Shown: positions 15,761-25,080 of the stretch, piece after piece | Layout of the letters: each line of letters opens with the position of its first letter | Numbering within the stretch: position 1 is the first letter of the stretch | Assembly (NCBI GenBank): GCA_003164855.1 | Contig: PLUI01000278.1 | Location: 1-42,153, forward strand | Direction: 5' to 3' | Origin: Acidobacteriaceae bacterium | GTDB taxonomy: Bacteria > Acidobacteriota > Terriglobia > Terriglobales > Acidobacteriaceae | Length of the DNA: 42,153 nt | Translations under genes and position numbers: made by a program | The notes under the pieces: generated by a model | What the model saw: only the letters and a program-made list of their open reading frames with translations | What the model was told of the DNA's origin: nothing | Database searches by the model: none

Positions 15761-17893
15761 TCAGTGGTACACGTAATAAAACACGAAACCTACCAGCCCG
15801 GCAGTCATCACCAGCGCGTACCACTGCACCAGCCCCCATTCGAACAGACGCGCGGGATACGAGAGCATGCGCGCCAGAATGGCCGGTCCGTTGACGCAGA
15901 TGCCGTCGATGATCCATTTGTCCCACCAACTGGAGATCGTTGCCGTGAGACGCGTGATCCAGCCTACGTCGTTGACGGCCGCATCAATCACGTGTGAGTC
16001 CGCCCAGGACGACGCTTCGCCCAACCCCAGCACGCCCAGGCGGACGTCGCCCAGCTTGCGCCGTCCGGTAAAGACGTAGTCGTAGCCTTCGTCCACGTAG
16101 TACTTGTTAAGCAGCGTGTCGTAGATGGGCGGAGCCGCGGAGGCGATAGGCTCGGTGTAACCCTTATCGGCATGGCTATAACTTCTCCAAGCCATGCCCC
16201 ATCCCAGGCCCGCAGCGGCCAGAGACAACCCCATCAGTGTCCACTCCCAGCCGGAGTTGTGTTCTTCTTCCAATCCCGCCACTAGCTGACCGGTTCTTCC
16301 TTCTTCCTGCAGGACGCGCGCTTCGCTGGCGAAAACCGGCTCAAGGAATTTCGTGAATCGGTCGGAGCCGCCAAGGCTGTGCGGCCAGCCCAGCCAGCCC
16401 GCGACGATGGCGCAGAGCGCGAGCACCACCAACGGTGCCGTCATCGATATTGGCGATTCGTGAATGTGGTGCTCGACTTCGTGGCTCATGCGCGGGCGGC
16501 CATGGAAGGTCAGATACATCAGGCGGAACATATAAAACGCGGTCATAAAGGCCGTCGCGTAACCGATGCACCAAAGGATCCGGAAAGCGTCGCCTTCACG
16601 CGACCAGGTTTCCCAGAGAATGGCGTCTTTGGAAAAAAATCCGGCAAACGGAAAAATGCCCGCGATCGCTAGCGTCGCAATGAACATGGTGCGGTGCGTA
16701 ACGGGAATGCGATGGCCCAGATCACCCATGTTGCGCATATCCTGCTCGCCGCTCATGGAATGAATCACGGAGCCAGCGCCGAGGAAGAGCAGAGCTTTGA
16801 AAAACGCGTGCGTGAAGACATGGAAAACGCCGGCAGCGAATGCCCCCACGCCCAGCGCTAGGAACATATATCCAAGTTGCGAAACAGTGGAATAGGCGAG
16901 CACACGCTTGATGTCGTTTTGAACAAGACCGATGGACGCGGCGAAAATCGCGGTCAGAGCGCCGACAATCGCCACGACTAACATCGATTTCGGCGCGAGT
17001 ACGAACAGCGCATTCGAACGCGCGACCATATAGACGCCCGCGGTGACCATGGTCGCAGCATGGATGAGTGCCGAAACCGGAGTGGGACCTTCCATGGCGT
17101 CGGGAAGCCAGACGTAGAGCGGAAGTTGCGCCGACTTGCCGCAGGCGCCAACGAAGAGGAGCAGAGTAGCCGCCGTGATGATGGGATCGCCGATGGCGAA
17201 GTGTCCGCTTCGGGCAAGCGTCGTCACGTCGGTGAAGCGGAGCGAGCCAAAGTACCAGGCGATGAAAAACATTCCCAGCAGGAATCCGGCATCGCCGATG
17301 CGGTTCACGATGAACGCTTTGGCCGCAGCATCACTGGCCGACTTGCGATGAAAATAAAATCCAATCAAGAGATACGAGCACAAGCCCACGCCTTCCCAGC
17401 CGACAAACATGAGCACATAGTTATTGGCCAGAACGAGCGTCAGCATGGAAAACATGAAGAGGTTGAGGTATCCGAAAAAGCGGTAGTAGCCGCCTTCATG
17501 CGCCATGTATCCGATTGAGTAAATATGGATCAGCATCCCTACGCCAGTGACGAACAGCAGCCAGATGCTGGAAAGAGGATCGAGCAGGAAACCGGCATCG
17601 GCCTGGAACGCGGCTGGCGACCCATCGTGGGTCGTGTAGTTCATGTGGCCGGTGTCGGTGCCGAGCCAGGTGTAGAGAATCGTCTGATAGGGCTGGTGGA
17701 AATGTTCTGGCGTGGAAGACCAGGCTGAATATTGCCACACCGCTCCGCAGGCCATGAGGAATGCCAACACAATCGTGCCAACACAAACGGCGCTGATCGA
17801 GGCCTTCTGCAGCTTGCGACCGAAAAAGAACATGACGCCCGCGCCGAAGGCCGGCAGCAGCGGGATCAGCCAGATGTTTTTTAGAAATAGCAT
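15761..17893 (-). CDS. nuoL: NADH-quinone oxidoreductase subunit L
   Basis: PLYVWLPDAMEGPTPVSALIHAATMVTAGVYMVARSN, KRVLAYSTVSQLGYMFLALG; ATG at 17893 (MLFLKNIWLIPLLPAFGAG) preferred over the GTG at 17914 that lies in a repeat array. Confidence 0.96.
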   Translation of the reverse strand: MLFLKNIWLIPLLPAFGAGVMFFFGRKLQKASISAVCVGTIVLAFLMACGAVWQYSAWSSTPEHFHQPYQTILYTWLGTDTGHMNYTTHDGSPAAFQADAGFLLDPLSSIWLLFVTGVGMLIHIYSIGYMAHEGGYYRFFGYLNLFMFSMLTLVLANNYVLMFVGWEGVGLCSYLLIGFYFHRKSASDAAAKAFIVNRIGDAGFLLGMFFIAWYFGSLRFTDVTTLARSGHFAIGDPIITAATLLLFVGACGKSAQLPLYVWLPDAMEGPTPVSALIHAATMVTAGVYMVARSNALFVLAPKSMLVVAIVGALTAIFAASIGLVQNDIKRVLAYSTVSQLGYMFLALGVGAFAAGVFHVFTHAFFKALLFLGAGSVIHSMSGEQDMRNMGDLGHRIPVTHRTMFIATLAIAGIFPFAGFFSKDAILWETWSREGDAFRILWCIGYATAFMTAFYMFRLMYLTFHGRPRMSHEVEHHIHESPISMTAPLVVLALCAIVAGWLGWPHSLGGSDRFTKFLEPVFASEARVLQEEGRTGQLVAGLEEEHNSGWEWTLMGLSLAAAGLGWGMAWRSYSHADKGYTEPIASAAPPIYDTLLNKYYVDEGYDYVFTGRRKLGDVRLGVLGLGEASSWADSHVIDAAVNDVGWITRLTATISSWWDKWIIDGICVNGPAILARMLSYPARLFEWGLVQWYALVMTAGLVGFVFYYVYH

Positions 17894-17896
17894 TCC

Positions 17897-17986
17897 GCAC
17901 TCGGCATTCAGCACTCAGCCCGTCAACTGTACATCAGTACTCGGCCAAAATCTTACCTGGCTGAGTGCTGACTGCTGACAGCTGCT
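17897..17986. repeat. Junction array nuoL/nuoK, period 7 (TCAGCAC words), inverted arms
   Basis: TCAGCACTCAGCC (17908-17920) and GGCTGAGTGCTGA (17959-17971) form a perfect 13-bp inverted repeat within heptamer arms. Confidence 0.92.
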
Positions 17987-17989
17987 CTT

Positions 17990-18307
17990 CTACCACTTCA
18001 GCAAATTCACTTCGTCAATGTTCACAGTCTCCTTGTTACGGAAGAAGGCAATTAGAATTCCGAGTCCGACCGCGGCTTCGGCGGCGGCATCGGTGATCAC
18101 GAAAATTGCGAAGACTTGGCCGTGCAATCCGCCCCACATGCGGGAGAATGCGACCAGGTTCAGGTTCACGGCGTTCAAAATCAGCTCGATCGACATTAGG
18201 ACGATGACCACATTGCGCCGGGTCAGCACCCCGATCACGCCCAACAAGAACAAGGCTGCGCCGAGGACTAAGTAATGTAGCGTCGTGATGTGCAGCATCG
18301 ATTCCAT
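17990..18307 (-). CDS. nuoK: NADH-quinone oxidoreductase subunit K
   Basis: [47 protein letters not shown]. Confidence 0.97.
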   Translation of the reverse strand: MESMLHITTLHYLVLGAALFLLGVIGVLTRRNVVIVLMSIELILNAVNLNLVAFSRMWGGLHGQVFAIFVITDAAAEAAVGLGILIAFFRNKETVNIDEVNLLKW

Positions 18308-18310
18308 GTC

Positions 18311-18370
18311 AGCTTCTAGCCTCTAGCCTCTAGCCTCTAGCTAAAAGCTAGGAGCTAGCAGCTAGAAGCT
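18311..18370. repeat. Junction array nuoK/nuoJ, exact period 7 (AGCCTCT / AGCTAGN), hairpin
   Basis: AGCTTCT AGCCTCT AGCCTCT AGCCTCT AGCT-AAA-AGCTAGG AGCTAGC AGCTAGA AGCT. Confidence 0.97.
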
Positions 18371-18376
18371 GCAGTT

Positions 18377-18886
18377 TCATATCCTCTTCTTCGCCATCAC
18401 CACCGCTCCGATGATCGCCACCAGTAACAGCAGCGAGGCGATCTCGAAGGCGAACATATATTGTCCATACAACTTCATCGCTATCTGCTGCGTGTTGTCG
18501 TTCTCCACCATGGGGAGCGCGTGTTCCGGGAAAATGTCGTTTCCTTTTGTAAAAACCGCCATAAACAATCCACCGAGGGCCGTCGCCGCAATAATCCCCG
18601 GTATCCACTGACTGTTGAACTGCCGCTCTCTCATCGAACGATCGATGCTCACCAGCATGATTACGAACAGGAACAGCACCATAATTCCGCCGGCGTAGAG
18701 AATGATTTGCACGCCAGCGACGAACGGAGCATAGAGCATCAAATAAATCGACGCCTGCGCCAGCAGCGTCACGATCAGCGCCAGCGCGGAATGCACCGGA
18801 TTCTTGCGCGTGATCACCAGGATGCCGCCGATCAGCATGATCCCGGACAGCAGGTAAAAGAAAAATGGTGTGGCTACTGGTGCCAT
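18377..18886 (-). CDS. nuoJ: NADH-quinone oxidoreductase subunit J
   Basis: FFFYLLSGIMLIGGILVITRKNPVHSALALIVTLLAQASIYLMLYAPFVAGVQIILYAGGIMVLFLFVIML; start at 18886. Confidence 0.96.
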   Translation of the reverse strand: MAPVATPFFFYLLSGIMLIGGILVITRKNPVHSALALIVTLLAQASIYLMLYAPFVAGVQIILYAGGIMVLFLFVIMLVSIDRSMRERQFNSQWIPGIIAATALGGLFMAVFTKGNDIFPEHALPMVENDNTQQIAMKLYGQYMFAFEIASLLLLVAIIGAVVMAKKRI

Positions 18887-20151
18887 AATTTTTGTTGCAG
18901 CAGCGCTACGCTGGCCGTCAGTATCAGAACGCCCAGACCCATAGGCAGGAGGACTTTCCATCCCATCCGCATGAGCTGGTCAAAGCGATATCGCGGGAAC
19001 GTGCCACGATACCAGATATAGAGGTACATGAAGCCGGCAACTTTCGCCGAGAACCAGAAAATATCCTGAATTCGCACGCTCACAGCGGGAATGAACAGAA
19101 CCAGACCAATCAAGCCGAGGACTACGCCAAATCCCGCGAGGCCGATGGTTTGAACGCGGAAAAGCGGATGCTTCGGCATGCGCAGTGCATTGTAGAAACA
19201 CATCGCTGCGAACAGAAGAAACGTAACACCGGGAAAAAGGGAGAAAACCAGATCCCACGTTGAATTGTTCAGAAAATTCGGGAACGGCCGCAGCCATCCG
19301 CCCAGCCACAACGTGACCGCGATGGATGAGACCGCGATCATGGCGGAATATTCCGCGAGGAAAAACAACGACCAGCGGAAGCCGCTGTACTCCGTGTGGA
19401 AACCCGCAGTCAACTCGGATTCGGCTTCGGCCAGATCGAAGGGCGCGCGGTTTGTCTCGGCGACCATGGCGACTGCAAAGATGAAGAAGGCGATCAGTCC
19501 AAGCGGAAAGAATTTGAAAATAAACCATTCTCCCTGCGCCAGCTGCGCCTGCACGATCCCAATCATGCTGAGAGTTCCGGTGCCCTCGGCGTTCAGGCTG
19601 GTCATCAGAATCGCCGACACCACGGCTAGCCCCATCGCGACTTCGTAGGACACCATCTGCGCGCTGGAGCGCAGCGCACCGATCAGCGGATAGTGCGAGT
19701 TCGACGCCCATCCTGCCATCACAATGCCCAGCACGCTGAGCGACGAAACGCCCAGCATGAAAAGAATTCCGATGTTCATGTCGGTGATGGCGTGCGTGGG
19801 ACCGAAGGGAACTACAACAAAAGTTGTGAACGCCGCCAGCACAACCACAAACGGCGCCACCCAGAAAATAAGACCATCGGCCTCGGCGGGCATGATGTCT
19901 TCCTTGAGCAGGAGTTTGATAGCGTCTGCGATGGGCTGCATCAGGCCGTGCGGGCCCACGCGCATGGGTCCAAGGCGCACTTGCATGTGAGCCAGGATTT
20001 TTCGCTCGAGCCAGTTCATCGCGATTACGGCGACCGAGAGTCCCGCGAAAACCAGCAAAATGTAAACCAGCACCCAGAACATGTTCCCCGCAGCACCGGG
20101 CGTCTGGCTGCTACTGAGATAAGACTTGATGTAGTCGAGGATCTGCCCCAT
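18874..20151 (-). CDS. nuoH: NADH-quinone oxidoreductase subunit H
   Basis: NWLERKILAHMQVRLGPMRVGPHGLMQPIADAIKLLLKED, ETNRAPFDLAEAESELTAGFHTEYSGFRWSLFFLAEY; start at 20151, overlapping the nuoD stop. Confidence 0.97.
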   Translation of the reverse strand: MGQILDYIKSYLSSSQTPGAAGNMFWVLVYILLVFAGLSVAVIAMNWLERKILAHMQVRLGPMRVGPHGLMQPIADAIKLLLKEDIMPAEADGLIFWVAPFVVVLAAFTTFVVVPFGPTHAITDMNIGILFMLGVSSLSVLGIVMAGWASNSHYPLIGALRSSAQMVSYEVAMGLAVVSAILMTSLNAEGTGTLSMIGIVQAQLAQGEWFIFKFFPLGLIAFFIFAVAMVAETNRAPFDLAEAESELTAGFHTEYSGFRWSLFFLAEYSAMIAVSSIAVTLWLGGWLRPFPNFLNNSTWDLVFSLFPGVTFLLFAAMCFYNALRMPKHPLFRVQTIGLAGFGVVLGLIGLVLFIPAVSVRIQDIFWFSAKVAGFMYLYIWYRGTFPRYRFDQLMRMGWKVLLPMGLGVLILTASVALLQQKLWHQ

Positions 20152-21305
20152 CAGCGATCCACCTCGCCGAGGACAATGTCGAGCGTGCCGATTACGGCGA
20201 TCACGTCGGCCACGAGTTGCCCGCGGCACATCACATCCAGAGCCTGCAGATTCACAAACGACGGCGGCCGCACCCGCACGCGATAAGGCTGCGTCGATCC
20301 GTCACTGACGATAAAGTATCCCAGCTCGCCTTTGGGCGCTTCGATGGAGTGATAAACCTCGCCCGCTGCCGGCTTCATGACCTTCGGCACTTTTGCCATG
20401 ATCGGTCCCTCAGGCAGCGCGCCAACAGCCTGCTCGATGATGCGCACGGATTGCCGCATCTCGGCCATACGCACGAGGTACCGATCGTAGGTGTCGCCGT
20501 TCTGGCCGATCGGGATTTCGAAATCAAAATTCTTGTAGTTGGCGTAGGGCTGCGCCTTGCGCAGATCCCACTTCACGCCGCTGGCGCGCAGCACAGGGCC
20601 GGTGACGCCGAGTGCGATGCAATCCTGTGCGGAGATGGTTCCAACGTTCTTCGTTCGCTCCACCCAGATTCGGTTGGTGGTAAGCAACTCTTCATACTCG
20701 TCGATCTTCGGGCGGAAGAAATCGAGGAAATTTTTCACTTCCTTTTCGAAACCAGTATAGGTTTCATACTGCAAACCGCCGATGCGGAAAGCGTGAGTAG
20801 TAAGGCGCGCGCCGCAATATTTCTCGTAGATCTTGAGAATCTCTTCCCGGTCGCGGAAGGTATAGAACAGCGGCGTGATGGCTCCGATATCGAGGGCGTG
20901 CGTGCCCAGCCAGAGTTGGTGGCTGGCAATGCGGTTTAGTTCGGTCAGGATGACGCGGACGTGCTGGGCGCGCGGCGGCGCTTCCACGTTGAGCAACTTC
21001 TCCACCGTCTCGCAGTAGCCCAGCCCATTCGAGACCGCGGCAACGTAATCCATGCGGTCGACGTAGGGATTGAACATCGTGTAAGTGCGATGCTCGCCGA
21101 TCTTCTCGACCCCGCGGTGCAGATATCCGATCACGCATTCCAGGCCAAGTACTTTCTCTCCATCAAGCCGCAGAATCACGCGCAACACCCCGTGCGTGGC
21201 GGGATGCTGCGGCCCCATGTTGATGACCAGTTCGTTGGCATCAAGAAACGGCTTCTCGGGAGTTTCGAGATCGAGATTCGAGAGCGAACTGTGCTGGTCT
21301 GTCAT
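20151..21305 (-). CDS. nuoD: NADH-quinone oxidoreductase subunit D
   Basis: [48 protein letters not shown]. Confidence 0.97.
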   Translation of the reverse strand: MTDQHSSLSNLDLETPEKPFLDANELVINMGPQHPATHGVLRVILRLDGEKVLGLECVIGYLHRGVEKIGEHRTYTMFNPYVDRMDYVAAVSNGLGYCETVEKLLNVEAPPRAQHVRVILTELNRIASHQLWLGTHALDIGAITPLFYTFRDREEILKIYEKYCGARLTTHAFRIGGLQYETYTGFEKEVKNFLDFFRPKIDEYEELLTTNRIWVERTKNVGTISAQDCIALGVTGPVLRASGVKWDLRKAQPYANYKNFDFEIPIGQNGDTYDRYLVRMAEMRQSVRIIEQAVGALPEGPIMAKVPKVMKPAAGEVYHSIEAPKGELGYFIVSDGSTQPYRVRVRPPSFVNLQALDVMCRGQLVADVIAVIGTLDIVLGEVDR

Positions 21306-21308
21306 TGG

Positions 21309-21346
21309 TTCTTGCTGGCGTTCTTATTGGCGCTTTTCACTGGCCG
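21309..21346. repeat. Short array nuoD/nuoC (TTCTTGCTGGCG/TTCTTATTGGCG/CTTTTCACTGGCCG)
   Basis: Two adjacent 12-mers 10/12 identical plus a third degenerate 14-mer, overlapping the nuoC 3' end. Confidence 0.65.
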
Positions 21347-22107
21347 CTTTCAATGCCCAGATTAATCTGCACCCACTCGTTATCCTGCTGCAGGATTCCG
21401 TAATCCTTGCGCAGGGGATGACCTTTCCATCCCTCGGGCAACAGAATCCGTTTCATATCAGGATGTCCATCAAACTTGATGCCGAACATGTCGTAGACTT
21501 CGCGCTCCAGCCAGTTCGCCGCCGGCCAGATAGGCACGGCACTCGGCAGGCTTTCGCCATCCACAATCTGCGTGGTCACCCGAATACGCTCGTTGCGTGC
21601 AAAAGAATAGAGAACCCACACAACGTCGAATTGTTTTTCGCGCTTAGGGTAATGCACCGCGGTGATATCCACGCAGTAATCGAACCGCTCCTCATTGCGC
21701 AGAACTTGGAGAATCTCGGGAATCAGCGAGCGATCGACCGCCATGTAGTTCTGCCCGGCATAAGTGAGAGGCGTTATGCCGGAGCCGTATGTTCCCCTGA
21801 ACTTCGCGACCATGGGCGAATCCCACGGAGTGGGTGTGGGCGCGGCGGGTTTCGCAGGCGCGGCGGGTTTCGCAGCGGCTGGCGACGACGGAGGCGAAGC
21901 CGGCTTTTCAGCGGGAGACTTTTCCGCAGAAGGCTTTTCTGTAGAACTTTTTTCTGTAGAAGTCTTGGGATCGGATTGAACGGAGCCGGAAGCAGTTGCT
22001 TTCACGCCGCCTGGGACGGCTGTTTGGTCCGCCGTCGGTTTCGGCTCGCCTTCCGGCGGCGGTGTAGAGGGCGATTTGATTTCATCCGGCATTAGCGGCG
22101 AAGGCAC
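21337..22107 (-). CDS. nuoC: NADH-quinone oxidoreductase subunit C with Pro/Ala/Lys-rich N-terminal extension
   Basis: Core [38 protein letters not shown]; about 95-aa disordered N-terminus ([24 protein letters not shown]...[11 protein letters not shown]). Confidence 0.94.
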   Translation of the reverse strand: MPSPLMPDEIKSPSTPPPEGEPKPTADQTAVPGGVKATASGSVQSDPKTSTEKSSTEKPSAEKSPAEKPASPPSSPAAAKPAAPAKPAAPTPTPWDSPMVAKFRGTYGSGITPLTYAGQNYMAVDRSLIPEILQVLRNEERFDYCVDITAVHYPKREKQFDVVWVLYSFARNERIRVTTQIVDGESLPSAVPIWPAANWLEREVYDMFGIKFDGHPDMKRILLPEGWKGHPLRKDYGILQQDNEWVQINLGIESGQ

Positions 22108-22230
22108 AAACCTCAGGCGCGCAGGGTTTCGGAGAGAACGTTAATTTTTATCAGCTTGAGCATTCGGTGTCAACGAGCAGGGCGAGAAAAAATGGCGGGT
22201 CTTCAATTCTGGGAACGCCGCACTTGCTTA

Positions 22231-22566
22231 CTACACGCGGGCTTGCGCCTGATAGGACTCGATCAGGTCGCGAATGCGCTGCGCATCTTTTTTGCGATGG
22301 CCGTGGCTGGTTATGGGATCGGTGCCACCGGTCGATTCAATCCGAATCTCTGCCCAAAGCACGCCGGTCGAAATGTGTACGGAGGCAATCTTCCCCATTG
22401 CGATGCTCTCATCGTTGCTGCCGAACCATCGTGACTTCACGCGGCTCACACGCAAGGGGCTGACCACGAGCCGAGTCGGAAAAAGAAAATTGCCCTGAGT
22501 CCAGCGGCTGGCGGTAAAGCTTTGCGCCGAAGGCTCGGGAACCGGCGTAGTCGAAGTTACACCCAT
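22231..22566 (-). CDS. Small uncharacterised protein between nuoA and nuoC, possibly bacterial PH-like
   Basis: [111 protein letters not shown]; start overlaps the nuoA stop (translational coupling); trimmed from ORF 22231-22785. Confidence 0.7.
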   Translation of the reverse strand: MGVTSTTPVPEPSAQSFTASRWTQGNFLFPTRLVVSPLRVSRVKSRWFGSNDESIAMGKIASVHISTGVLWAEIRIESTGGTDPITSHGHRKKDAQRIRDLIESYQAQARV

Positions 22567-22913
22567 TCCAGCGCACCTTTCCCCCAAACCCAGATGTACC
22601 CCACGATGAGAATCACGAGGAAAATCAATATCTCCACCAGCCCGAACACGCCGAGGGCTTTGAACTTGACGGCCCATGGAAACAGGAAAATCGTTTCCAC
22701 ATCGAAAACCACGAACAGGATCGCGATGATGTAGTAACGGACCGTGTAACGGCCGCGGGCATTGTCGATGGGGTCGATGCCGCATTCGTACGGCATCAGT
22801 TTGGTCTTGCTCGGATTGTCCGGGCGGACCAGCTTAGCAGCCAGCAGCGTTACCGGAAGGAGCACGCCAATAACCGCCATGAAGATGAAAATAGCGACGT
22901 AGTTTTGTGGCAT
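22557..22913 (-). CDS. nuoA: NADH-quinone oxidoreductase subunit A
   Basis: [47 protein letters not shown]. Confidence 0.97.
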   Translation of the reverse strand: MPQNYVAIFIFMAVIGVLLPVTLLAAKLVRPDNPSKTKLMPYECGIDPIDNARGRYTVRYYIIAILFVVFDVETIFLFPWAVKFKALGVFGLVEILIFLVILIVGYIWVWGKGALEWV

Positions 22914-23027
22914 AGTTTGCTCGGGTATCGCCGGCTATTGCAAACGCATCCATAGTATCGCCGTCTGCTCGTGTCTTCAAGGCTCTTCCGAAATACCGTC
23001 GCGGACCGCACTCGCCCGCATCCCAAC

Positions 23028-23789
23028 TTAATGCTTCTCCCAGTGGGTCGAATCGAACTGCTTCGGGTCGAACACTGCCGGGTCCAGCTTTACATTGCCC
23101 TGGATATCCGAATACTCCTCGCTGAAGGTCATCCTGTCCTCCACGTGCACCTCAACTCGGGCAGCGATCCAGCCACCGGCGAGGTTGCGGTAGTTGGTGA
23201 AGCGAATGTCTTCGGATGTCTTCGGGTCACTACGGGAAGGCTCCATCTCACGCACGAAGAGCAACCTATCCTTTTCCACCCAGAATTGCCTGGACTGCAA
23301 ATCTCCCTTCCCCGCACCGACCACGTAGACGGGATGGCCGTCCCAAACGTCTTCCCGCAGCTTCGTTAAGTCATAGCCCTGGGCTTTCACAAGGTCGATC
23401 GTGGTCTGCGGCTCTTGGCGGTAGACGTCAAATCCGAACACCAGCAACATGTTCACCAGAGGGCGGGTCGCCGACACTTTGCCGTCCTTCATAATGGTCA
23501 CATTGCCATCGGCCAGCACGTAACCATTTCCATCGGCCGGCGGCCCAATATCGATGCGCAACCGGCCAGGCAGCAACGCCGCTTCGTACCAAGTCTCAAC
23601 TTTGGTAGTGCCATCCGGGTTGTAAGTAGTGCTCTTCTGGGTGAAGGTGACCGTATCGTACCAGGACGCTTTATACCGATTGTGCATCGCGCGCAAAACC
23701 CCTTCTCCATCGCGGATTTCCTGAGCGTGAGCGGAAGCGGAAGCTGAAGCGAAGACCAGAAGGAATAGGACGATTAGCAACCGTTTCAT
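23028..23789 (-). CDS. LolA-like outer-membrane lipoprotein-sorting family protein
   Basis: Signal peptide MKRLLIVLFLLVFASASASAHAQ; beta-rich with LPGRLRIDIGPP...GVYVLADG-type core and RQFWVEKDRLLFVRE. Confidence 0.6.
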   Translation of the reverse strand: MKRLLIVLFLLVFASASASAHAQEIRDGEGVLRAMHNRYKASWYDTVTFTQKSTTYNPDGTTKVETWYEAALLPGRLRIDIGPPADGNGYVLADGNVTIMKDGKVSATRPLVNMLLVFGFDVYRQEPQTTIDLVKAQGYDLTKLREDVWDGHPVYVVGAGKGDLQSRQFWVEKDRLLFVREMEPSRSDPKTSEDIRFTNYRNLAGGWIAARVEVHVEDRMTFSEEYSDIQGNVKLDPAVFDPKQFDSTHWEKH

Positions 23790-23868
23790 GGAACTCCTCC
23801 AATTTGATCGATGATCAGGTGGGTATCGGAAATCCTACGCTATCGACCAAGTTCGTCGAGTCCGAAAA

Positions 23869-24258
23869 TCACTGAAATCTGTCGGGAAACACAAAGACGT
23901 CACGAGCAAGATCGCTGTGCAGCGTGGCTTCATGATAGTAGCGCCTCAGGATGCCATCTTTCCAGGTAAGCAGATCGGGATTTACGCGGGCGAATTCCTC
24001 CCACTCTGTAACTTGGTGGCGAGCCATACGCTCGTGAATCAAAAAGAAGTACGCGTAGGTGATCGTCTCGTTGTAAAGCTGCGTCTTGCCGCGAGCCGCA
24101 GCGAATCGCTTCAGCGCGCTGACGAATTTTCCGAGCGCGGCCAGAACCGGATACTCGGACAGATAGGCGTATGCCAAACGCACATGATCGGCGTGGTGGA
24201 ATGAATCGTCGGGAAACGTATCGTTCTCGAAATTGTGGATGAGCTGTTCGTCGGTCAT
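23869..24258 (-). CDS. Conserved hypothetical protein
   Basis: MTDEQLIHNFENDTFPDDSFHHADHVRLAYAYLSEYPVLAALGKF...; start at 24258. Confidence 0.7.
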   Translation of the reverse strand: MTDEQLIHNFENDTFPDDSFHHADHVRLAYAYLSEYPVLAALGKFVSALKRFAAARGKTQLYNETITYAYFFLIHERMARHQVTEWEEFARVNPDLLTWKDGILRRYYHEATLHSDLARDVFVFPDRFQ

Positions 24259-24272
24259 TTGACTCCGTACTG

Positions 24273-24611
24273 TTAGCTTCCCTTGCCCACTGCCACTGCC
24301 CAGGCTGCTGCGGTATAGATAACCAGATTCCCAACTCCGTACAACCCGTGGAGGATGTGGATGGCGATGGCCAGCACGAAAACGGCCACCAGCAACCATG
24401 CCCCAAGGATGGCGGTACGCGGAATGAGCATCAGGCTGCAGCCTGCGATCTCACCGATTCCGAGGACCAACCGAACCACGTTTGGCATGTGAGTCTGCGC
24501 GAAACTGTGAGCGGCACTGGGGATCACAAACAAAATTGCCTCGATCAGAATGACCAAGCCGAGAGTCCACTGCAGGCCTGTCAAAGCGATTTTCGTACGT
24601 TGTGCAGACAT
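24273..24611 (-). CDS. DoxX-like four-TM membrane protein
   Basis: 112 aa hydrophobic protein, VRLVLGIGEIAGCSLMLIPRTAILGAWLLVAVFVLAIAIHILHG. Confidence 0.65.
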   Translation of the reverse strand: MSAQRTKIALTGLQWTLGLVILIEAILFVIPSAAHSFAQTHMPNVVRLVLGIGEIAGCSLMLIPRTAILGAWLLVAVFVLAIAIHILHGLYGVGNLVIYTAAAWAVAVGKGS

Positions 24612-24628
24612 AGATTAAGGCAACCCCC

Positions 24629-24922
24629 CTATTTATCGGCGGTGCGCTTGCGGGCGGGCCGCGCCTTGATTTCCTTCAGGCGATGGCTGGCGCCGGAATC
24701 GAGATCGAAATCGTAAAAGCGCTTCAACTCCTGAATCCGTTCGAGGGATGCTGGGCTGAACGGGGTTTTTCCGTCGAAGGCATGAAGCACGATGCCTTCT
24801 AAAAGATCGCCCAGCGTCATGTCATGGTATTCGGCGAAGGCCTTCAGGATTTTGAGCAGGCGCTTTTCCATGCGCACCCCGGTTTGGACGCGTTCCACCA
24901 GCAGCTTTGGATCTTCCGTCAT
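24629..24922 (-). CDS. Putative ribbon-helix-helix (CopG-like) protein
   Basis: VQTGVRMEKRLLKILKAFAEYHDMTLGDLLEGIVLHAF; start at ATG 24922, or TTG 24931. Confidence 0.55.
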   Translation of the reverse strand: MTEDPKLLVERVQTGVRMEKRLLKILKAFAEYHDMTLGDLLEGIVLHAFDGKTPFSPASLERIQELKRFYDFDLDSGASHRLKEIKARPARKRTADK

Positions 24923-25080
24923 GTGTACCAATGTACCAAATTACCGGGATATCAGCAACCCCAAGGCCAGGCTGCACTGGGGACGTGCAGGCACATTTCG
25001 GGCGGGTTGTTTATAATCGCGTTTCACCGTTTCCATTGATTTCCTGCGCCCCCGGTGCAATTCCCTCATAAAGGACTCTC

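Noticed and set aside
15669-18370. Could the junction arrays be CRISPR?
   Set aside because: Units are 7 nt with no spacers, no 23-47 nt repeats and no cas genes in the window.
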